Source: Clostridiales bacterium (GTDB lineage Bacteria > Bacillota > Clostridia > Lachnospirales > UBA12420). From it: a stretch of 41,855 bases of DNA. Positions 14,897-23,148 of this stretch are shown piece after piece. The position numbers and the translations under genes were made by a program. The stretch covers positions 1-41,855 of the forward strand of contig DMOI01000050.1 of assembly GCA_003452395.1 (NCBI GenBank), written 5' to 3'. Every line of letters begins with the position of its first letter. Position 1 is the stretch's first letter. The notes under the pieces were generated by a model that saw nothing but the letters and a program-made list of their open reading frames with translations, was not told where the DNA came from and did not search any database.

Positions 14897-17800
14897 ATGA
14901 AAAAATATATAATTATATTACTAATGTTATTTACATTAATATTTACTGCTAGTGTATCACATGCTAATAAGCAAAGTAGTATAGCTAAGGTAAATATTGA
15001 TGATATTACATATAACGAAATAATAGATTCACTTACTGGTGAGTCAACAAAGCGTCCTATAATAAAAATCAGCTGGGAAGATTCAGCAGATTCTTTTGAA
15101 ACAGATACTGGAGAAGGTGTTGTTCAAGGTAATGTAGTACATCCGGCTACTAAATATGAAATATATTTGCAAAATATTTCTGAATTAGGAGATAAGACTT
15201 TATTAACTGTAGTAGATAGTTTTGTGAAGGAATATGAAATTGGTACTTCCGCTTGGCTTACTCCAGGGAATCTCTATCAAATACAAGTTATACCCGTGCA
15301 CTATCATGATAGAATTATTAATGGTGTAACGAGTCAAGTTAAGGCAGAATATGTGATTAATAATATAGATAGTCATCCCAAAGTTATTGCGCTTACTGAT
15401 TACAATATAACACTTGAGGCAGAAGGTAAAGAGATAACAGTCGTTTGGGAAGATGCTGGAACTTGGGTTAATTATGATATATATTATGAAAAAGGTGATA
15501 TATCAGATTATAAAAATATGTCTGGTAAAATAGAAGATATTAGAGACTTATCTACAAAATTTATAGATACTGATAAAAAGGTAAAATTAAAATATATTAT
15601 AAAAACTAGTGATATAAAGTCAGGACAGCTTTATTCACTTAGTATAAGACCAAAGGTTAGCAATATAAATGGTGTAACCGTTTATGTGAATCCGAGAACT
15701 AATGTTGAAGAAGTGACTACAAAGGTTCCATTTAAAATAGAGGCCGAAAGTGATAAATACATAAAACTTTCATGGTGGGGGATAGACAATACAGTAGGTA
15801 TGAGTGGAGAATCAACTGAATATTCAGTAAAAAGGTTGCAGATTATGAGGAAAGACACTAATGCTGCATCAGAACAGACTATAGCAACAATACAAGGCCA
15901 GGAATCAATAGATATAGGTTATTATACAGATTTGCGAACTGAGGATAAAACGAACTATAGAATAAAAATAACATACTCAAAAATGGAAAATGGTATGGAG
16001 AAAACTATATACATGTATTCTGATTGGGAGATGTATGACCCAGGAGCTTTTAGGATAACCCCTGCTAAACCAGAAGTGCCAGAGTTAAATGGGATGTTAT
16101 CAAAAGATAATAATGTTGTAATTAATACTGATAATTACAATGGTGCTTTTACCATAAACAAAACCACAAATGTTGTAAATATTGTATGGTCTGTATTTGA
16201 AAGGCTTGATTATAGTGCAGATGACCCTGCAAATACTATTATTCAAGATTTGGATACATATTATGATATTTGGTTAACAGACGATGTCAATTTATTATAC
16301 ACTGATAATGATTTGTGTATCGAAGCTAATTTATATGTGGCAGCAGAAGAAGGTAAAGCTAATTATGTACAAAATAAGTCGGGAACAACTATAGGTTTTT
16401 ATGAACAATATTCACAGTATCTTGCTGCAATTAGAGAAAACGGATTAGTAACTGGTTATAAAATGAAAGACCTAGAGCCTAATAAGATATATTATATAAA
16501 AATAGTGGCGAAGAAAAAATTATTAAATGAAGTGCTAGAATCAGAAGCAGCAATGATTTCCGTGTACTATGATTCTGACAAAACAGTATATGCTCCACCA
16601 GTGTTATCAAAGCCGCCGTTAAAGATTGATGAATTAAAAGCTGATAGGGTAAAACTTATGTGGAGACTTAGTTGGTGGGAGGTAGTTTCTAGTGACGATG
16701 TTGAGCAAGATTGGTATAATCAAATATGGTTAATAAATAATGATATTGTTTTTACTGAAACAGTAGGAGCAGAAAAAATATATTTAAATTCTCAAGAAGA
16801 TGTCACTAAGCTAAAATCAAAGATAGATTTAGTTAATTTGCCCAAATATACATTTAGACAAATTAATCTAGGAGATAATATACAGTATGAAATGAAGACA
16901 CTTCTTTACACAGATGTTGAGGCCGCAATACTTGAAGCACAGCAAACTAATGCTAATTATTCGTTAGAGGACTATATAAAGAGTATAAAGGATACGACTG
17001 GTGAAATAAATGGATGGGAGCAATTGATAACAAAAGTTGAAACAGCTGATAAGACTAACCAAACAATATACTATACAAAAGACAAACTAACAAATAATAC
17101 TTCGTATATGTTTATAATTAAAACATATAGAACCATAGTAAATGGAGACGAAATAGAAAGATTATACTGTCTAAACCCAACAACAATAATAGCAACAACA
17201 CTAATAGATGGAACGGAAATAATACCAAAACCAACTGTACCTAAATTATATTCTGGTGAAACAAGGGATATTGAAATAGAGTTGAAATGGGAATATAACA
17301 CTAAGATGGAATATGAGATTAAGATTAATGAAAAAGAAGATTTCAACACAACTAGAGACTATGAATTTGAAATACCTACAAATTCTTCAGATCCTAATTT
17401 TCCAAATGATGGTGAAAACTATGTGCTTACAGTTATAGACTTGTTACCAAAGACAGAATATTATTTTTGGATAAGATCTAGACAAAAGAATGGGAGCGAA
17501 TCATCTGCGTGGAGTAATCCAATTCTCGTAAAAACAACAGATATATTGCCAAACCCAATTAATCCACCAGGAGGAATAGGTATTGCGGATATAACAGATC
17601 CTATAGGGGAGACATATATTACTGTTGAATGGACACGATTGCTCGAAGATATTGCCTCAGAAGAAACTAATAAAAAATATAAAGTAAAGAAGTTATTTTC
17701 ATATATTTTAATAATATCAGATAATTCAAAGTTTTTAGATGCAAGACAGATAGAAATAAAGGACGATAATGTTGGTTCAAGTGAAAACGGTTTTGAAATA

Positions 17801-18682
17801 ATTAAAAAGTCACTTATAAAAGTAAATGGATTAGAATCAAATAGAAAATATTATTTTAAAATAAAATCAAAGGTTTCTGCAAGAAAGGGAGATTCTGCAA
17901 AAGTTGTGACTAGTGAATCTAATTATTCATTAGTCAAAGCAGTAAAGACATCTACTAATAATGAATATGATGCAAATGTAGGAGAATTTGTTACACCTCT
18001 TCCAGATAAAACAATAACCACATATGCTAATGAAACCCTAACATATACTATTGCTGACGGAGAAAGGGTTATAAATGATATATTAAAGCAAGATGAGTAT
18101 AGATTTACCATTGATATGAAAAACTATACAACTACAAGTTCATCAGGCAAGACCACTGTTGTAAGTAAAACAATAAACAAAAGAGTAGCAAATATTCCAT
18201 ATGAGGTAATTGAAACTTTAAAACAGCAAAAAATGAATTTTGACATTGTAATGGATGATATGAAAATTAGTATGCCAGCAGAAAGCTTGAATACACCAAT
18301 ACTTACTCGTGCAAAACAACTGGGTGGGCTTAAAAATTATGTATTTACGGTTTCTACACCGTCAACAACGAGTGGCACATCAGACAAAGTAGTAAGTAAG
18401 TCAAAAGAATTATCAATAATGATACAAACGAAGCACGGAAATATAGATGAAAAATATCTTAATGGTTATTTTGTAATATCATACGATACTGTAAAAGCAA
18501 GCGCTACCACTACTGCAACAACTAATACTACTAAAGATAATGTTTCTCCTAATGCAAAATCATATAAATTTGATATTAATAAAAACCAATGGATAGAAGT
18601 ACCTGAACAATATAATTCATACAATGGAACTATAATATTTAAAACAAGCGAACTTGGAAGATATGGATTAGGCGGAATCTGA
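14897..18682 (+). CDS. Large secreted fibronectin type III protein
   Basis: A 1261-residue exported protein. It has a signal peptide (MKKYIIILLMLFTLIFTASV, cut after SHA) and then a chain of roughly six FN3-like beta-sandwich units. These are seen as repeating W-containing B strands (ITVVWED, IKLSWWG, VNIVWSV, VKLMWRL, IELKWEY, ITVEWTR) and Y-x-F/I-x-I F/G strands such as LLPKTEYYFWIRSRQ. The last 220 residues are different: a helix/strand region with a TTTATTNTTKDN linker and a final domain ending ELGRYGLGGI. The frame is open from 14855, but that start lies in the family B repeat; ATG 14897 has GGGAGG and the signal peptide. No SLH or LPXTG anchor of its own; the SLH protein downstream may serve as anchor. 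Adhesion or surface scaffold likely. Confidence 0.85.
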   Translation: MKKYIIILLMLFTLIFTASVSHANKQSSIAKVNIDDITYNEIIDSLTGESTKRPIIKISWEDSADSFETDTGEGVVQGNVVHPATKYEIYLQNISELGDKTLLTVVDSFVKEYEIGTSAWLTPGNLYQIQVIPVHYHDRIINGVTSQVKAEYVINNIDSHPKVIALTDYNITLEAEGKEITVVWEDAGTWVNYDIYYEKGDISDYKNMSGKIEDIRDLSTKFIDTDKKVKLKYIIKTSDIKSGQLYSLSIRPKVSNINGVTVYVNPRTNVEEVTTKVPFKIEAESDKYIKLSWWGIDNTVGMSGESTEYSVKRLQIMRKDTNAASEQTIATIQGQESIDIGYYTDLRTEDKTNYRIKITYSKMENGMEKTIYMYSDWEMYDPGAFRITPAKPEVPELNGMLSKDNNVVINTDNYNGAFTINKTTNVVNIVWSVFERLDYSADDPANTIIQDLDTYYDIWLTDDVNLLYTDNDLCIEANLYVAAEEGKANYVQNKSGTTIGFYEQYSQYLAAIRENGLVTGYKMKDLEPNKIYYIKIVAKKKLLNEVLESEAAMISVYYDSDKTVYAPPVLSKPPLKIDELKADRVKLMWRLSWWEVVSSDDVEQDWYNQIWLINNDIVFTETVGAEKIYLNSQEDVTKLKSKIDLVNLPKYTFRQINLGDNIQYEMKTLLYTDVEAAILEAQQTNANYSLEDYIKSIKDTTGEINGWEQLITKVETADKTNQTIYYTKDKLTNNTSYMFIIKTYRTIVNGDEIERLYCLNPTTIIATTLIDGTEIIPKPTVPKLYSGETRDIEIELKWEYNTKMEYEIKINEKEDFNTTRDYEFEIPTNSSDPNFPNDGENYVLTVIDLLPKTEYYFWIRSRQKNGSESSAWSNPILVKTTDILPNPINPPGGIGIADITDPIGETYITVEWTRLLEDIASEETNKKYKVKKLFSYILIISDNSKFLDARQIEIKDDNVGSSENGFEIIKKSLIKVNGLESNRKYYFKIKSKVSARKGDSAKVVTSESNYSLVKAVKTSTNNEYDANVGEFVTPLPDKTITTYANETLTYTIADGERVINDILKQDEYRFTIDMKNYTTTSSSGKTTVVSKTINKRVANIPYEVIETLKQQKMNFDIVMDDMKISMPAESLNTPILTRAKQLGGLKNYVFTVSTPSTTSGTSDKVVSKSKELSIMIQTKHGNIDEKYLNGYFVISYDTVKASATTTATTNTTKDNVSPNAKSYKFDINKNQWIEVPEQYNSYNGTIIFKTSELGRYGLGGI

Positions 18683-18754
18683 GGAAAAGTTGAAAGGTGA
18701 AAGTTGAAAATGGAAAGTTAAAAAGATATAGGCATACGGTTTTGTAAGGAAATA

Positions 18755-18797
18755 AGGGATTATTCCCCTCGCCCTTTGTTGTAGGGAGAGGGTAGCA
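18755..18797. repeat. Short CCCTC/GAGGG hairpin element
   Basis: CCCCTCGCCCT, then TTGTTGT, then AGGGAGAGGGT, forming a GC-rich hairpin between the FN3 and SLH genes. It is preceded by purine-rich near-repeats of GTTGAAAG at 18688-18722. It may be a fourth interspersed family; the G-run motif GAGGGTAGGGTGAGGG at 19-34 may be related. Function unknown. Confidence 0.5.
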
Positions 18798-18832
18798 AGG
18801 ATTTTAAATTAGATGATTGGAGGTGCACGATT

Positions 18833-19723
18833 ATGAAGAGGTTTAAAATACTTGTTTGCGGATTACTATTAGCACTCGTGTTCCAATTTAATATTGCGAG
18901 TGCAGAAACGAACAGGGTGGTTTATCAAATTACTCAGGACAGTAAAAGTTTTATAAAAGTGACGCTTAGTTTCACAGAGATAAATTCAACTGATAAAATT
19001 CAAGTAACTTCATATAAAAAGTATAATGATAATACAATTATAATTACATACATGGCAAGTAAAGAAGCTGAATTATTCGATAACATAACTATTAATAAAG
19101 CTGAATTAGGACTCAAACTCTCAAATGATATTTTGCCTAATATTATACTGAAAAATGATTCTAATCAAAAATTTTATTCTTTCCTAGATGTAGGAGAACA
19201 ATATTTATATCAGGGTTCAATATTAAATTTGTATAATAGAGGAGCAGTAAATGGTTATCCTGATGATATATTTAAACCAGAACAAGAAATAAGCAGAGAA
19301 GAGTTTTGTCAACTATTTGTTAAGTCCATAAATTTAAAACTAAGTGATATAGATGTAAACATATTTACTGATGTGGAAAATAACAGGTGGTCAAAAAATG
19401 TTATAAATACACTCTCAATTAAAGGTATACTAAAAGGAAAAGAGATAGGAAAATTTAACCCTACTGATAACATAACACTTGCAGAAGTATCTGCTATACT
19501 TGATAGAACGTATACGTTTTTAAATATCCTAAATAGAAATGATTATAAACATATAAAAACTGAGCATTGGGCAAATGGATATATTACTAAACTACTTAAC
19601 GCAAACATAATTAATGAAGATGACGATTTTTATAAAAACTATACGTTAGATAGAAAAGTAACAAGAGCAGAAAGTGTATATATAATTAATAAAGTAGTGA
19701 ATGGATATAAAACGGACAAATAG
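18833..19723 (+). CDS. Secreted S-layer homology (SLH) domain protein
   Basis: A 296-residue exported protein with a signal peptide (about residues 1-24, ending IASA). An N-terminal beta-rich domain of about 95 residues is followed by three SLH modules: about 118-168 (FLDVGEQYLYQGSILNLYNR, NGYPDDIFKPEQEISREEF), 178-228 (FTDVENNRWSKNVINTL, GKFNPTDNITLAE) and 240-290 (EHWANGYITKLLNANII, VTRAESVYIINKVV). SLH triplets bind pyruvylated secondary cell-wall polysaccharide in Gram-positive bacteria. Ribosome binding site GGAGGTG. It probably works with the FN3 protein just upstream as anchor plus exposed scaffold; this is inferred from adjacency. No enzyme domain is seen. Confidence 0.9.
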   Translation: MKRFKILVCGLLLALVFQFNIASAETNRVVYQITQDSKSFIKVTLSFTEINSTDKIQVTSYKKYNDNTIIITYMASKEAELFDNITINKAELGLKLSNDILPNIILKNDSNQKFYSFLDVGEQYLYQGSILNLYNRGAVNGYPDDIFKPEQEISREEFCQLFVKSINLKLSDIDVNIFTDVENNRWSKNVINTLSIKGILKGKEIGKFNPTDNITLAEVSAILDRTYTFLNILNRNDYKHIKTEHWANGYITKLLNANIINEDDDFYKNYTLDRKVTRAESVYIINKVVNGYKTDK

Positions 19724-19730
19724 GTAGACT

Positions 19731-19830
19731 AGGGTCCTCCCCCTTGCGAAGAGGGAGTTAGAGGGGGTCATAGAGTGGATATCAAACCAATGTGACATAC
19801 CTAACCTCATCTTCGGATGGAATAAAACCT
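19731..19830. repeat. Family A palindromic element, copy 3
   Basis: A 100-bp copy with ends AGGGTCCTCCCC and AATAAAACCT; the right arm is degraded. The core (GTTAGAGGGGGTCATAGAG, then ATCAAACCAATGTGAC) is nearly unchanged. It lies just after the SLH gene. Confidence 0.8.
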
Positions 19831-19882
19831 AAATAAATTTAACCGCTATCTGCTTCCACAGACAGTGGTTAAATTTATTTGT
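19831..19882 (+). terminator. Intrinsic terminator after the SLH gene
   Basis: AAATAAATTTAACC (19831-19844) pairs with GGTTAAATTTATTT (19867-19880), with CTATCTG/CAGACAG continuing the stem around a short loop. The stem then opens into T-rich sequence. Near-symmetric, so it could work on both strands. Confidence 0.75.
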
Positions 19883-19989
19883 AACAAAATTGTAATTTTT
19901 TTATTTTATATATTGTATTTTTTAAAGAAATGGTATAAAATATGTAATAGGTTACAGACGTAAATAAATGATTTGGGGGGTGAGTATTT

Positions 19990-21228
19990 ATGGCTTCTAA
20001 TTTTATTGAAAATCTTATAGCAAACAGGTTAGGTGGTAAGAAGTTTAATGATAAGACCACAGAATACAAATTTACAAAAATAAAGAATGCACGCGAGGAA
20101 GCAATGATAAAAAACCCTAATATGGATTTTATAGATATGGGAGTTGGCGAGCCTGATGCCATGGCTGACGAAGGCGTGGTAAAAGTTCTAACATATGAAG
20201 TAAAAAAGTGGAATAATAGAGGGTATTCAGATAATGGGATACAAGAATTTAAAGATGCCGCAGTCAGTTACCTAAAAAATGTATTTAATGTAGAAAATAT
20301 AGATTCAAAAGATGAGGTTAATCACTGTATAGGTTCAAAGTCTGCATTAGCAATGCTTGCTCAAATTTTTATAAATCCAGGAGACATAATGCTGATGACT
20401 GTGCCTGGTTACTTTGTAACAGCAACTTATACTGAGTGGCTTGGAGGTAAAGTGTACAAGCTGCCTTTATGCAGTGAAAATAATTATCTTCCAGACTTAG
20501 ATAAGATACCTAATGGGATAGTTAGAAAAGCGAAATTATTATATTTAAATTATCCTAATAATCCGACGGGTGCAGTAGCAACTAAAGAATTTTTTACTAA
20601 AGTTGTAGCGTTCGCAAAAAAGAATAATATTGCTGTTGTTCATGATGCCGCATATAGCGCTTTAGTATATGATGGTGAAAAGCCACTTAGTTTTTTAAAC
20701 ATTGAGGGAGCAAAGGATGTAGGTGTAGAAATTCATTCGTTATCAAAATCTTTTAATATGACAGGATGGAGAATAGGTTTTATTGCTGGGAATACAGATA
20801 TTATTAGAGCATTTAAGATAGTAAAAGATAATAATGATTCAGGACAATTCAAACCTATACAGTATGCAGGGATTTATGCCATGGAGCATCCAGAAATAAC
20901 TCAAAATACCGCTCTAAAATATTCTAGACGACTTGAGCTATTAGTTAGTACCTTGAGTGGACTAGGGTTTAATGTAGAAAAACCAAAAGGCTCATTTTAC
21001 TTGTATGTAAAGATACCTAAATCTATCCCTCACATGCGAGTATTTAAAACAGGAACAGACTTTGCAGAATACCTGATAAGAGAAAAAGGGATTGTAACTG
21101 TGCCTTGGGATGACGCAGGACATTACGTAAGGTTCTCAGTTACGTTTTTAGCGTATGGAGAAAAAGAAGAGCGACATATAATGGGTGAAATATATAATAG
21201 ATTAAAAGATGTAAAATTTTCCTTTTAA
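19990..21228 (+). CDS. dapL: LL-diaminopimelate aminotransferase
   Basis: PLP-dependent fold-type I aminotransferase of 412 residues. It converts tetrahydrodipicolinate with glutamate directly to LL-diaminopimelate, feeding lysine and peptidoglycan synthesis. It shows the DapL pattern: FIDMGVGEPDAMADEGVV near the N terminus, NRGYSDNGIQEFKDA, NHCIGSKSALAML, LNYPNNPTGAV, VVHDAAYSALVY and EIHSLSKSFNMTGWR. The Schiff-base lysine is Lys253, and the PWDDAG..VRFSVTF end contains the substrate-binding arginine. Ribosome binding site GGGGGGTGA; a weak promoter TTGTAT-17-TAAAAT lies at 19913-19941. It stands alone. The same pathway intermediate is the precursor for dipicolinate made by dpaAB at 28.4 kb. 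Confidence 0.92.
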   Translation: MASNFIENLIANRLGGKKFNDKTTEYKFTKIKNAREEAMIKNPNMDFIDMGVGEPDAMADEGVVKVLTYEVKKWNNRGYSDNGIQEFKDAAVSYLKNVFNVENIDSKDEVNHCIGSKSALAMLAQIFINPGDIMLMTVPGYFVTATYTEWLGGKVYKLPLCSENNYLPDLDKIPNGIVRKAKLLYLNYPNNPTGAVATKEFFTKVVAFAKKNNIAVVHDAAYSALVYDGEKPLSFLNIEGAKDVGVEIHSLSKSFNMTGWRIGFIAGNTDIIRAFKIVKDNNDSGQFKPIQYAGIYAMEHPEITQNTALKYSRRLELLVSTLSGLGFNVEKPKGSFYLYVKIPKSIPHMRVFKTGTDFAEYLIREKGIVTVPWDDAGHYVRFSVTFLAYGEKEERHIMGEIYNRLKDVKFSF

Positions 21229-21231
21229 ACA

Positions 21232-21260
21232 TTGACAATTATGGAGAAATGTGGTAGTAT
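21232..21260 (+). promoter_or_regulatory. Sigma-A promoter of the 21311 gene
   Basis: TTGACA (21232-21237), 17-bp spacer, TAGTAT (21255-21260), starting three bases after the dapL stop. Confidence 0.8.
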
Positions 21261-21310
21261 TAAACACATATTACTACAAAAACAGACCATAGTGAAAGGA
21301 AGAGATAAGT

Positions 21311-21883
21311 ATGGAAGAAATAGTCAAAATATATGAATTTAAAAAAGGAATTAAAGAAGATGGCTATATATTAACAGGAGAACAGTTTTTAAAAGAACTT
21401 GTAAAATTTTCAAGTTTGAAAGAAGCTAGAGAAGTAGCTACAAAGGTATTAAAAAAGACGTTTAGCTCAATGATTGAATTAAGACATGACGATAGTAAAA
21501 AAGAAAGGTATGAAAATGAACGTTTATTTATGACTAGAGTAATAAATAATATTGATGGCTTACAAGATCTCATAGAACAAAATAAGGATGATACAATTGT
21601 AAAAAAAATGAAGGCTGATATGAGTGAACTTTATGAAATGAATATAAGAATGGAACGAAGAAGAGAAAGATTTGGAAATGTTTCTGGGATTTTAAATTTT
21701 GAAAGAGAAAATGAGTTTGCACAAGGAATAATACAAAACATGGAATCAGATTTTCAAGAAAAGGTAAGTGAAAAATACGAAAGTTCTTTTAAAGAAGTTT
21801 TTGATGCTGCGGGACTTGACTTTGATGTAGATGTTGAAAAAGGTATTGAAAAAGGTATTGAAGAAGGTATTGTAATAGAATAA
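21311..21883 (+). CDS. Uncharacterised charged helical protein
   Basis: A 190-residue soluble protein that I do not recognise. It is rich in Glu and Lys and predicted largely helical, with coiled-coil character around residues 60-125 (DDSKKERYENERLFMTRVIN through MNIRMERRRERFG). The C terminus ends in three near-identical units EKGIEKGIEEGI, encoded by a tandem repeat of GGTATTGAAAAA at 21841-21875. There is no cysteine-based metal site, signal peptide or membrane helix. Ribosome binding site AAAGGAAGAG. Monocistronic, with a consensus promoter and a very strong terminator of its own, so it is probably well expressed. The end repeats may vary in number between strains. Confidence 0.75.
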   Translation: MEEIVKIYEFKKGIKEDGYILTGEQFLKELVKFSSLKEAREVATKVLKKTFSSMIELRHDDSKKERYENERLFMTRVINNIDGLQDLIEQNKDDTIVKKMKADMSELYEMNIRMERRRERFGNVSGILNFERENEFAQGIIQNMESDFQEKVSEKYESSFKEVFDAAGLDFDVDVEKGIEKGIEEGIVIE

Positions 21884-21930
21884 AAGAAGCAAAAATCTTT
21901 CACAGTGAAAGATTTTTGCTTCTTTTACAA
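21882..21930 (+). terminator. Strong intrinsic terminator (22-bp inverted repeat)
   Basis: AAAAGAAGCAAAAATCTTTC continues to 21903 and is perfectly mirrored at 21905-21926, leaving almost no loop beyond the three innermost pairs; TTTT follows. Symmetric, so it may stop transcription in both directions. Confidence 0.85.
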
Positions 21931-21948
21931 AAAAATCCATCCTAAAAC

Positions 21949-21977
21949 TTGACAAAGTATGAAAAATAGGGTATAAT
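21949..21977 (+). promoter_or_regulatory. Consensus sigma-A promoter of rplU-prp-rpmA
   Basis: TTGACA (21949-21954), 17-bp spacer, TATAAT (21972-21977): both hexamers perfect, as expected for a ribosomal protein operon. Confidence 0.92.
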
Positions 21978-21983
21978 GACAAC

Positions 21984-22052
21984 GTTGTTATTCCGCACAA
22001 ATAAGGCTAGAAGGAAAAATGCAGAAATGCTGCCTAGTTTGGCGAGATTTAT
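21984..22052 (+). ncRNA. Ribosomal protein L21 leader (cis-regulatory RNA)
   Basis: The untranslated leader of rplU holds the landmarks I know for the Firmicutes L21 leader: CCGCACAA, then AAGGCTAGAAGG, a variable hairpin (TGCAGAAATGCTGC) and CCTAGTTTGGCGAG just before the ribosome binding site. The family is thought to give autogenous control by L21. Recognition is by sequence memory, not a covariance search. Confidence 0.72.
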
Positions 22053-22070
22053 GTAATAGGAGGTGTACAG

Positions 22071-22382
22071 ATGTACGCTATAATCAAAACTGGAGGAAAG
22101 CAATACAGAGTACAAGAGGATGATTTACTAAAAATAGAAAAACTAGATTTAGAAGCAGGAAGTGACGTTGTTTTTGACGAGATTCTTGCAGTATCAAGTA
22201 ATGATACAATAACTTTTGGAACTCCGATTGTTAAAGGAGCTTCTGTTAAAGCAACTGTTTTAGCACAAGGGAAAGCAGATAAAATAATAGTCTTTAAGTA
22301 TAAGGCAAAAAAAGGTTATGCAAAGAAAAAAGGTCATAGACAACCTTTCACACTAGTAAAAATAGAAAAAATTAACGTATAA
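22071..22382 (+). CDS. rplU: 50S ribosomal protein L21
   Basis: 103 residues, normal length. N-terminal MYAIIKTGGKQYRVQEGD-type start (here QEDD). The C-terminal motif VFKYKAKKGYAKKKGHRQPF contacts 23S rRNA and is highly conserved. Ribosome binding site AGGAGGTG. First gene of rplU-prp-rpmA, the order conserved across Firmicutes, behind a consensus promoter and an L21-type leader. Confidence 0.98.
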   Translation: MYAIIKTGGKQYRVQEDDLLKIEKLDLEAGSDVVFDEILAVSSNDTITFGTPIVKGASVKATVLAQGKADKIIVFKYKAKKGYAKKKGHRQPFTLVKIEKINV

Positions 22383-22415
22383 AATGTGGTTAAGTATTAA
22401 AGGAATGATGGTTTT

Positions 22416-22742
22416 ATGATAAAAGTTAAGATATTAAAAAAAGAAAATATGATTTATGGATTTGATATATTAGGTCATGCAGGGTATGACACGCATGGCA
22501 AAGATATAGTTTGTTCGGCTGTTAGTGTTTTAACTATAAACACGATTAATAGTATATATAATTTTGCCAAAGATGATATTGAGGTAGATAAATATATCGA
22601 AAATGACGGACATATAAAGTTTTGGGTAAATGGTATATACTCAAAGGAAACGGAAATTTTACTTAAAAGTCTAGAATTTGGACTTAATAACATAAGTGAA
22701 CAATACGGAAAAAAGTATATAGAAATCGAGGAGGTGCAGTAA
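22416..22742 (+). CDS. prp: Ribosomal-processing cysteine protease Prp
   Basis: A 108-residue cysteine protease that removes the N-terminal extension of ribosomal protein L27. The catalytic pair is present in the family context: His21 (LGHAGYDTHGKD) and Cys33 (DIVCSAVSVL), one residue off from His22/Cys34 of Staphylococcus aureus. It sits between rplU and rpmA, ending 1 bp before the rpmA start codon, with the rpmA ribosome binding site GAGGTG inside its last codons, so the protease and its substrate are translationally linked. Confidence 0.96.
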   Translation: MIKVKILKKENMIYGFDILGHAGYDTHGKDIVCSAVSVLTINTINSIYNFAKDDIEVDKYIENDGHIKFWVNGIYSKETEILLKSLEFGLNNISEQYGKKYIEIEEVQ

Positions 22743-22743
22743 A

Positions 22744-23055
22744 ATGTTATTAAAATTAAATCTTCAATTTTTTGCTCATAAAAAAGGTGGCGGTTCTACA
22801 AGAAACGGACGTGACTCAAACTCTAAAAGACTTGGAGCAAAAAGAGCTGATGGACAATTTGTTTTAGCAGGAAATATATTATACAAACAAAGAGGAACAC
22901 ACATACATCCAGGAAAGAATGTGGGTAAAGGTTCGGACGATACTCTATTTGCATTAATAGATGGATATGTAAGTTTTGAAAGAAAAGGTAGAGATAAAAA
23001 ACAAGTATCTATTTACACTGAAAGAGTAGTTGTGGAGAAAGTTATAGCTGAATAA
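22744..23055 (+). CDS. rpmA: 50S ribosomal protein L27 with Prp-cleaved extension
   Basis: 103 residues. The N terminus MLLKLNLQFFAHKKGGGSTR carries the Firmicutes extension with the Prp recognition sequence LNLQFFAHKKG. Cleavage between Phe10 and Ala11 exposes the mature AHKKGGGS end that reaches into the peptidyl transferase centre. The body GRDSNSKRLGAKRADGQ and GNILYKQRGTHIHPGKNVG is typical. Ends the operon with a good terminator 12 bp downstream. Confidence 0.98.
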   Translation: MLLKLNLQFFAHKKGGGSTRNGRDSNSKRLGAKRADGQFVLAGNILYKQRGTHIHPGKNVGKGSDDTLFALIDGYVSFERKGRDKKQVSIYTERVVVEKVIAE

Positions 23056-23066
23056 ATAAAATATCG

Positions 23067-23100
23067 GCAATAAAACCATTGTGGTTTTATTGCTTTTTTT
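23067..23100 (+). terminator. Intrinsic terminator of rplU-prp-rpmA
   Basis: GCAATAAAACCA (23067-23078), TTG loop, TGGTTTTATTGC, then seven or eight T. Confidence 0.93.
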
Positions 23101-23148
23101 ACTTTATACAAAAGGTTGGTGACAGCTTTACAGAAAGGAATGAAGAAT

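Noticed and set aside
4170..19830. Repeats considered as a CRISPR array or REP cluster
   Set aside because: Copies are kilobases apart, singly placed between genes, with no regular spacers and no cas genes.
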